A stretch of 39,641 nucleotides of DNA from Candidatus Cloacimonadota bacterium (lineage in GTDB: Bacteria; UBA4055), in assembly GCA_002742935.1 (NCBI GenBank), contig PDON01000035.1, forward strand, positions 1 through 39,641, written 5' to 3'. The notes beneath the pieces were generated by a model, which was not told the origin of the DNA, searched no databases, and saw nothing but the letters and a program-made list of their open reading frames with translations. A program made the position numbers and the translations under genes. How positions within the stretch are numbered: position 1 is the stretch's first letter; the number at the start of each line of letters is the position of its first letter. Below, in pieces: positions 34,584 through 39,641 of this stretch.

Positions 34584-34799
34584 TCTGGTATAAATTATGC
34601 TACACACTACGTTGTATAATTGAAAGTTGGTAAAAGAATCTACTATAATCAACTTTCTCAGTAGAAAACTAAAAGATGAGCTGTTTTAAACAGATGGGGA
34701 TTAAAATAGTTTTGCTGTTTATAAAAAAGCTAATTACAGAGTAACTCTATTACTCTAATAAAACAAGTTTATTTAATTAAATAGATAACTGGGGAGTTT

Positions 34800-35561
34800 A
34801 TGGATAAAGCTACATTAATTGGGTTTATGGTTGGAATCACAAGTATCATAATATCTATTCTTTTAGGAGGATCACTTCTAGGTTTTGTAGACTTTCCCTC
34901 TATTTTTATTGTTTTTGGAGGTACTGTTGCCGCTCTACTTATAAACTTCCCTATGAATGAAGTAACATCAATTTTTACCTATATAAAACTTTCTATGGGA
35001 GAAAATGGTTCCTCAATAAAATCTCTTATAGAAGATCTTGTTTCAATGAGTGAAAAAGCTAGAAGAGAAGGAATTTTGGCAATTGAACAAGCATTAGGTG
35101 AAATAAATGACCCCTTTATGAAGAGTGGATTAAGACTTGCTGTTGATGGTTCAGAGCCGGATACTATTAAAGAATCTATGGAGATTGAAATATCAAATGT
35201 TGAAATAAGACATAAAAGGGCTCATACAATATTGGATGCAGGTGGAGCTTTTGCTCCGGCTTACGGTATGATTGGAACTCTGATTGGTCTTGTTAACATG
35301 TTAAAGAATATGTCAGACCCCTCATCTATAGGTCCTTCTATGGCTATTGCACTTCTCACAACAATGTATGGAGCAGTTTTAGCAAACTTGATATTTTTAC
35401 CTGTAAAAGGAAAACTTGAAGAGAAGTCTAAATTGGAACTACTTCAAAAAGAACTTATAATTGAGGGGGTTATAGGGATACAAAGTGGAGAGAATCCAAG
35501 AATGCTGAGAGCAAAACTTGAAACATATTTAAAACCTTCTGAAAGAAGTGAAGATAAGTAG
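34800..35561 (+). CDS. motA: Flagellar motor stator protein MotA
   Basis: MotA forms the ion channel of the flagellar stator with MotB and contacts the rotor. The 253-residue protein has four hydrophobic segments (about 5-22, 32-50, 150-170, 180-200). Landmarks: the TM2 segment FPSIFIVFGGTVAALLINFP, the cytoplasmic REGILAIEQALGEI stretch with the charged residues that act on FliG, FAPAYGMIGTLIGLVNML and LLTTMYGAVLANLIFLPV. GGGGAG lies just before the ATG. It opens the operon motA-motB-fliL-fliM-fliY; no clear promoter is visible in the 216-bp gap upstream, which holds only small inverted repeats. Confidence 0.96.
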   Translation: MDKATLIGFMVGITSIIISILLGGSLLGFVDFPSIFIVFGGTVAALLINFPMNEVTSIFTYIKLSMGENGSSIKSLIEDLVSMSEKARREGILAIEQALGEINDPFMKSGLRLAVDGSEPDTIKESMEIEISNVEIRHKRAHTILDAGGAFAPAYGMIGTLIGLVNMLKNMSDPSSIGPSMAIALLTTMYGAVLANLIFLPVKGKLEEKSKLELLQKELIIEGVIGIQSGENPRMLRAKLETYLKPSERSEDK

Positions 35562-35567
35562 GTAGTT

Positions 35568-36467
35568 ATGGCAAAAAAAGAGAAATGTGAATGTCCTGCG
35601 GGATTACCTGCGTGGCTTGCAACCTTTGGAGATTTAATGAGTCTTCTTTTAACATTTTTTATTCTGTTGCTATCCTTTTCAAGTGTTCAAGAATCAAAAT
35701 TTAACGATGCAATGGGATCACTACAGGGAGCCTTAGGGGTTCTTTCCAACAACTCTAACATTGATCTTCCAAGCTTATTTAATGTAACAGAAGATCCCGG
35801 TGCACCAAATGCTCAAAACGAAGATATATATATGGAAGATTCTAAGAATGCTAATATTGAAGTATTGATGGAGCTTGAAGAAGAGATTGAAAATGCACTT
35901 AAAGGTATTGATACAGAAATTGAAAGTGATAAACAAAATCCCGAGCTTGAAAAAAATAAAGAGAAAAGTAGAAGTGAAGATTTTGAGAATGAAACGGGAG
36001 ATTCCAACTTAGAAATGGACATTTCAAACAAAGATTATGTTGATATGAAGATAACAGAAAATGGTGTCCATATTGTAATAAATGACTCTATATTGTTCAA
36101 ACCCGGAAGGGCAAAATTGAAGGATAGTTTTAAAAACATACTCAAGGCTATTGGCAAGGTTATTGCTAAAAACCAGAGAGAGTATAATGTTATTGTGGAG
36201 GGTCATACAGATAATATACCTATCAAAACCGTAAGATACCCTTCAAATTGGGAGCTTTCTCAAGACAGAGCCCTCTCTGTTGTTAAATATATTATGAGTA
36301 ACAATAAAGTTAATCCAAAAATATTTTCAGCAACAGGATATGGTGAATACAGACCTCTTGCAACAAACAAAACAAAGCTGGGAAGAGCAAAAAACAGACG
36401 AGTTGAAATCTTCTTAGAAAGAAAAAATGCCCGAAAAGCTCTTGGCTTACAAGATTTAGGAGATTAG
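35568..36467 (+). CDS. motB: Flagellar motor stator protein MotB
   Basis: A 299-residue protein with a short N-terminal cytoplasmic tail, one membrane segment with the ion-carrying Asp (FGDLMSLLLTFFILLLSF), a long acidic linker (about 50-165, Glu/Asn/Asp rich) and a C-terminal OmpA peptidoglycan-binding domain (VEGHTDNIPI, YPSNWELSQDRALSVV, GYGEYRPLATN, KNRRVEI). It anchors the stator to the wall. Its six-nt gap from motA fits co-translation. The acidic linker is longer than in E. coli MotB; no other oddity is seen. Ion type (H+ or Na+) cannot be settled from these residues. Confidence 0.96.
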   Translation: MAKKEKCECPAGLPAWLATFGDLMSLLLTFFILLLSFSSVQESKFNDAMGSLQGALGVLSNNSNIDLPSLFNVTEDPGAPNAQNEDIYMEDSKNANIEVLMELEEEIENALKGIDTEIESDKQNPELEKNKEKSRSEDFENETGDSNLEMDISNKDYVDMKITENGVHIVINDSILFKPGRAKLKDSFKNILKAIGKVIAKNQREYNVIVEGHTDNIPIKTVRYPSNWELSQDRALSVVKYIMSNNKVNPKIFSATGYGEYRPLATNKTKLGRAKNRRVEIFLERKNARKALGLQDLGD

Positions 36468-36468
36468 A

Positions 36469-37008
36469 ATGGCTGAAGGAAAATCAAATAAAACATTAAT
36501 AATATTCCTAATAGTACTTCCTATTTTGGTTGCTTCAGGATTTGCAACAGCAATTATTTATACTAAAGGGAATATCTTTTCTCCACAAAAGGAAAAGAAA
36601 ATAAAAAAGAGGGTTGAAGATTTTGATATTATTGAAGATATTGACAACATGGAAGAGGATATTATCCCCAACTACATAGAGGGAGCTCCAAATTATGAGA
36701 GTTTTACTTTGGAGGGTGTTACCGTAAATCCTAAAATGAATAATACTAAGGGAAGATTAAGAATCTTAGCTCTGAACATAGGTATGCAGGTTAAACCATT
36801 GGCTGTAGGAGTTGAAGAAATTCAAGCTAAAGAGGTAATGATTAGAGATAGTATAAACTTATATCTATCAACAAAAACCGTTAGATTCCTACTTGGAGAT
36901 ATAAGCAATAAAACGGAGATGAAAACAAGAATTAAAAACATGGCAAACAGTATTTTAAAGAAATCCAGGGTTATGAAGATTACTTTCCCTAGATATGTTG
37001 TTCAGTAG
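36469..37008 (+). CDS. fliL: Flagellar basal-body-associated protein FliL
   Basis: A 179-residue protein with one N-terminal membrane segment (about 9-29) and a periplasmic domain ending in IKNMANSILKKSRVMKITFPRYVVQ, the characteristic FliL end (family: ...I...lN..L..g.v..vyFt.fviQ). FliL surrounds MotB in the stator and modulates torque. Position between motB and fliM is the classical order. It starts 1 nt after the motB stop. The N-terminal linker is acidic (FDIIEDIDNMEEDI). Confidence 0.9.
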   Translation: MAEGKSNKTLIIFLIVLPILVASGFATAIIYTKGNIFSPQKEKKIKKRVEDFDIIEDIDNMEEDIIPNYIEGAPNYESFTLEGVTVNPKMNNTKGRLRILALNIGMQVKPLAVGVEEIQAKEVMIRDSINLYLSTKTVRFLLGDISNKTEMKTRIKNMANSILKKSRVMKITFPRYVVQ

Positions 37009-37018
37009 AGGAAAAGTT

Positions 37019-38023
37019 ATGGCAAAGGTTTTATCTCAAGAAGAAATAGATGCCTTATTAAGTAACGCTAATAAAGGTAAGGATATTGATCAATTAGGCA
37101 GTAAAAAAAATGCCATTGAATACCTTTATGATTGGAAAAATCCTCAAAAATTGAATGCTGATCATAAGAGGATGCTCAAGCAGATTTTTCAAATATTTAG
37201 TACATCTTTTCAGACCTATTTACAAACTACTCTAAAAACTATGGTGGATATTAGCATTTCCGATATATCTACCGTAAGCTATTCCGACTACCTACTATCT
37301 GTTTCAGAACCAACATGTATGTACAAACTTTTTTTGGATAAACTAAAAGCTTTGGCATCAATTGAAGTACAACCTTCATTTGTATTTTTCTTGGTGGAAA
37401 GACTTCTTGGTGGAATTGGAAGAGCAATGGAGTTACCAAGACCGGTTTCCCCTATTGAAGAAAATATTATGCTAAGGATTATGCAAAACAGTTTTATGGG
37501 GTTAAAAGAGGCTTTTAAAAATGTTTATCCGGGATTAAATTTTCAGTTCAACGGTTTTGAAACAAATCCAAATTTTGTAAACATTGCACCTCCAACAGAT
37601 GTTGTTGCACTAATAACATTGGATATATCAATAAGAGAGGTTATCTTTAATATAAATATATGTTTTCCAAGTGCAGTTATAGACCCCATACTGGAAAAAA
37701 TAACAGCTAAAAGTTGGAAAAACCAAGAAAACATTACCGCTAGGAGTATAAATATAATTGAGGATTATATTAAATATTCTGAGGTAGAGATGGTGGTTGA
37801 GTTTGCCCAAACGGAACTGACTATAAATCAGTTTTTATCCCTAAAAGAGGGTGATATATTGGAACTTGACAAACCTATTGATGAACCGTCATTAGTTAAT
37901 ATAGATAACAGACCAAAATTTTTTGTCAGACCGGGTTATGAAGGCACAAGAAAAGCTTTTGAGTTTATTAGACAATTGACCCCTGATGAGGAGAGAAAAT
38001 ATGCAAGTAGAAGAGTTTTCTGA
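37019..38023 (+). CDS. fliM: Flagellar motor switch protein FliM
   Basis: FliM is the C-ring switch protein that binds phospho-CheY and FliN. The 334-residue product starts with the typical LSQEEIDALLSNANKG CheY-binding tail, has a CheC-like middle domain (about 45-235, landmark FVFFLVERLLGGIGR) and a C-terminal SpoA domain (from about 255; LTINQFLSLKEGDILELDKP and PKFFVRPGYEGTRKAFEF). The start ATG 37019-37021 has GAGG upstream; an in-frame start at 36995 falls inside fliL. The last 23 bp overlap the next gene. Confidence 0.96.
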   Translation: MAKVLSQEEIDALLSNANKGKDIDQLGSKKNAIEYLYDWKNPQKLNADHKRMLKQIFQIFSTSFQTYLQTTLKTMVDISISDISTVSYSDYLLSVSEPTCMYKLFLDKLKALASIEVQPSFVFFLVERLLGGIGRAMELPRPVSPIEENIMLRIMQNSFMGLKEAFKNVYPGLNFQFNGFETNPNFVNIAPPTDVVALITLDISIREVIFNINICFPSAVIDPILEKITAKSWKNQENITARSINIIEDYIKYSEVEMVVEFAQTELTINQFLSLKEGDILELDKPIDEPSLVNIDNRPKFFVRPGYEGTRKAFEFIRQLTPDEERKYASRRVF

Positions 38024-38936
38024 AGATAAAAAAGAGATATTCAAAACCATCTCAGGGATTTTAAAAGATAAAACCGATAATGTTATATCTACAAGTATAA
38101 ACGACAGTATTGGATTATCTATTAAAGCTGATACGGTTTTGAATAAAACCATAATAAAAAATTCCATGGGTTCAAGTATGGTCAAACTTGATTTCTCCTT
38201 TAAAGAGGGTTTCAAGGGAAAAATGTCTATACTTATGGGTAAATCTACCGTTGCACAGATAGCAGACAAAATGCTAATGGGCGAAGGTGATGCTGAGTTT
38301 GATGAAATGGAACATATAGATGCCATTCAAGAAATAACAAATCAAATTTTGGGAGCAATGGCAACTGAACTTACCGGAGTATTTGAATTTGGTGTAACCT
38401 TTACGGAAACAACAGCTTCTGTTGTTGAATTTGATGTTATTGATCCTACTCTTTCAGAAGAGGATTTAATGGTACAATACTCAATAAACATACTGGATGA
38501 AAGTGATTTTTTCTTTATAATTGAAAATGATACATTTGAAAATATAATTAAAGAATTAACTTCATTTAGTGAAGAGGAAAATAAACAGAGCGAAGAACAG
38601 GTAGAGCTTCAAACTACTGAAATTGGATCTAACATGATGGGTAGTGTAAGTAGCGGAAAAGATCTTGGTGTTCTAATGGATGTTAGACTTCCTGTTACTG
38701 TAGAGCTTGGCAGAAAAAAGATGTTTATTAGAGATATATTAAAACTGACTCCCGGAGAAGTTGTAGAGCTTCCAAAACTTCAAGGTGAACCTGTAGATTT
38801 GTATGTAAACAATAAAAAATTTGCTACAGGGGAAGTTGTTGTGATTGCAGAGAACTTTGGTATAAGAATAAAATCACTTATAAGTCCTGAAGAAAGATTA
38901 AAGACCAGCGATGCATGGAGTGATGAGAATATGTAG
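38001..38936 (+). CDS. fliY: Flagellar motor switch phosphatase-like protein FliY/FliN
   Basis: A 311-residue protein, far longer than FliN (about 130). The N-terminal part (about 1-190) is CheC-like and holds a single DAIQEITNQ motif, the D-x3-E-x2-N phosphatase signature, but no Pro at the usual position 22 residues later and no second copy. The C-terminal SpoA/FliN domain (about 225-305; LPVTVELGRKKMFIRDILKLTPGEVVEL and NNKKFATGEVVVI) forms the switch ring. It thus resembles FliY of Bacillus, Thermotoga and spirochaetes. ATG 38001-38003 with GAGGAGA is preferred over the in-frame ATG at 37986. Confidence 0.9.
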   Translation: MQVEEFSEDKKEIFKTISGILKDKTDNVISTSINDSIGLSIKADTVLNKTIIKNSMGSSMVKLDFSFKEGFKGKMSILMGKSTVAQIADKMLMGEGDAEFDEMEHIDAIQEITNQILGAMATELTGVFEFGVTFTETTASVVEFDVIDPTLSEEDLMVQYSINILDESDFFFIIENDTFENIIKELTSFSEEENKQSEEQVELQTTEIGSNMMGSVSSGKDLGVLMDVRLPVTVELGRKKMFIRDILKLTPGEVVELPKLQGEPVDLYVNNKKFATGEVVVIAENFGIRIKSLISPEERLKTSDAWSDENM

Positions 38937-38961
38937 AAAAAAGATAGAATTTTCAATGATA

Positions 38962-38987
38962 AAAAGGGGTGAAAATTCACCTCTTTT
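38962..38987 (+). terminator. Intrinsic terminator of the flagellar operon
   Basis: GGGGTGAA (38966-38973) and TTCACCTC (38976-38983) form an 8-bp stem with one G-U pair, followed by TTTT, 30 bp past the fliY stop. It overlaps the left end of the inverted-repeat element. Confidence 0.7.
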
Positions 38988-39136
38988 CAGACTGCCTACC
39001 AACTTCGCATTTCTGCGTCCTTACTTTTTTATACTCAAATCACCTAGGTTTACTAGGCTCAGATCGTATAAAAAAATGACTCCTTGAACTACTCGTTTCT
39101 AGCCAGTCTGACTTTTTAAGGCAACCTCAAAAGAGG
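38980..39136. repeat. 157-bp palindromic element with nested inverted repeats
   Basis: The ends form an 18-bp inverted repeat with 15 of 18 matches (38980-38997 and 39119-39136). The centre has two nested perfect ones: TTTTTTATAC (39025-39034) with GTATAAAAAA (39066-39076, one extra A), and CCTAG-GTTTA-CTAGG (39043-39057). A further hairpin, CGCA-TTTC-TGCG (39006-39017), gives on the minus strand a GAAA tetraloop. There is no reading frame. It looks like a MITE-like repeat or a structured RNA. The remainder of 39137-39373 is AT-rich. Confidence 0.7.
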
Positions 39137-39206
39137 TAAAAATTATCTCTCTTTTAATTAATATAAAAAAACTGCACAAAACAGAACTTTCAATAAAATT
39201 TAAACA

Positions 39207-39235
39207 TTGATTATTTTGTTTTTTTTACCTATATT
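39207..39235 (+). promoter_or_regulatory. Sigma70-type promoter of the right-edge lipoprotein gene
   Basis: TTGATT (39207-39212) and TATATT (39230-39235) are spaced by 17 bases; this would give a leader of about 130 bases before the ATG at 39374. Confidence 0.5.
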
Positions 39236-39373
39236 CCTATTTGGATAACGGACTTATATATATTATGAATTATATAACTTCTATCTAAGAATGGAAAACA
39301 GGTTACCAATAGTTAAAAGTTGATGTTTGACTAAAAAAACTAAATACAAAAAAAATAAAAAGGAGAGGTAATT

Positions 39374-39641
39374 ATGAAAAAATTACTTTTAATATTTTTA
39401 AGCTTAACCATGCTACTTATAGTTAGTTGTGATTCGAGTAGCGATTCTTCCGTTAATCCAATGGATGAAGGAAAAGTTTACCTAATCAACGGTCTTGGAG
39501 ATTTTGGTACTTTCTCAACTATAGTTGATGGAGTGATAGAGAACGATGTTCAAAATGTGGGTAAATCACCAAATGATATTCAAATAAATGATGGTAAAGT
39601 CTATGTTGTAAACTCCGGAAATTCTGATGTAAGGTATTACA
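39374..39641 (+). CDS. Lipoprotein with beta-propeller-like repeats (5' part only)
   Basis: A partial gene, cut by the window edge after 89 codons. MKKLLLIFLSLTMLLIVSC is a lipoprotein signal with the acylated Cys at residue 19. A Ser/Asp-rich spacer (DSSSDSSVNP) follows, then GKVYLINGLGDFGTFSTI and KVYVVNSGNSDVRYY, which look like YncE-type or surface-layer propeller blades ('xVYVxNxGxxxVSVI'). AGGAGAGG lies 5 bases before the ATG. The partner or ligand is unknown. Confidence 0.8.
   Translation, partial: MKKLLLIFLSLTMLLIVSCDSSSDSSVNPMDEGKVYLINGLGDFGTFSTIVDGVIENDVQNVGKSPNDIQINDGKVYVVNSGNSDVRYY

Noticed and set aside
34622..34755. Small inverted repeats before motA (GAAAGTTG/CAACTTTC, GAGTAA/TTACTC)
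   Set aside because: Short arms expected by chance in AT-rich DNA; no U-run or recognised sigma28/sigma54 promoter to support a role.
37892..38326. 144-codon minus-strand frame opposite fliM/fliY
   Set aside because: Antisense shadow of two clearly conserved flagellar genes.

Overview
The window is AT-rich DNA (GC roughly 30% by eye) from a diderm, flagellated bacterium. The Gram-negative envelope is indicated by a Kdo transferase (waaA), a predicted outer-membrane beta-barrel and several lipoproteins. Motility is indicated by motA-motB-fliL-fliM-fliY. Selenocysteine use is implied by selA. A DUF4301 protein, which I know mainly from the Bacteroidetes side, and a FliY-type switch protein are compatible with a member of the FCB group or another deep diderm lineage. 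I cannot fix the phylum from sequence alone. All family assignments rest on motifs read by eye; no database search was run.

Layout. Positions 1-525 hold a decayed remnant of a RhuM-like gene and otherwise no gene. From 526 to 29251 almost everything reads leftward (minus): histidine kinase, waaA, YfcE-like phosphodiesterase and ribF (526-4298); RNase Z, dapB and an M23 peptidase lipoprotein (4427-7571); a two-gene split permease (7677-8680); a small zinc protein with its own terminator (8841-9056); then an operon DUF4301 - TrmH-type methyltransferase - outer-membrane protein - HAD hydrolase - selA - prmC (15741 down to 9447). A lone plus-strand gene, hutX, lies at 16119. Next come a glucosaminidase, an L,D-transpeptidase, rsmI, a small Cys-rich protein and a 59-residue Trm112-like protein, all overlapping head to tail (19544 down to 16762). 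They are followed by an HTH-EIIA(Ntr) fusion, a SpoIID/LytB lipoprotein, ackA, a BadF/GlcNAc-kinase-type kinase, asnS, a small zinc protein, and a signalling block made of a receiver-HisKA protein, a separate H-box/HATPase protein and a GAF-like diguanylate cyclase.

Gene direction switches at about 29.3-29.96 kb. Rightward genes follow: a secreted beta-propeller/coiled-coil protein carrying a 315-bp internal tandem duplication; a tightly overlapped plsC - ArsR-type regulator - lipoprotein - DNA/RNA non-specific nuclease operon; the flagellar motor/switch operon motA-motB-fliL-fliM-fliY; a 157-bp inverted-repeat element; and the start of a lipoprotein that runs off the right edge.

How the genes relate. 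Much of the window is housekeeping: flavin, lysine/DAP, acetate, Asn-tRNA, rRNA/tRNA/release-factor methylation and envelope building. Four different peptidoglycan-active proteins (M23, L,D-transpeptidase, glucosaminidase, SpoIID) are scattered through it. The points most worth a second look are the split kinase pair, the overlapping rsmI/Cys-rich/Trm112 trio, the HTH-PtsN fusion with a hairpin over its ribosome binding site, the HAD protein whose nucleophile motif reads DLHGT, the two compact inverted-repeat elements, and the duplicated coiled coil. I see no clear phage, CRISPR array or defence island. The only trace of an accessory island is the RhuM remnant.
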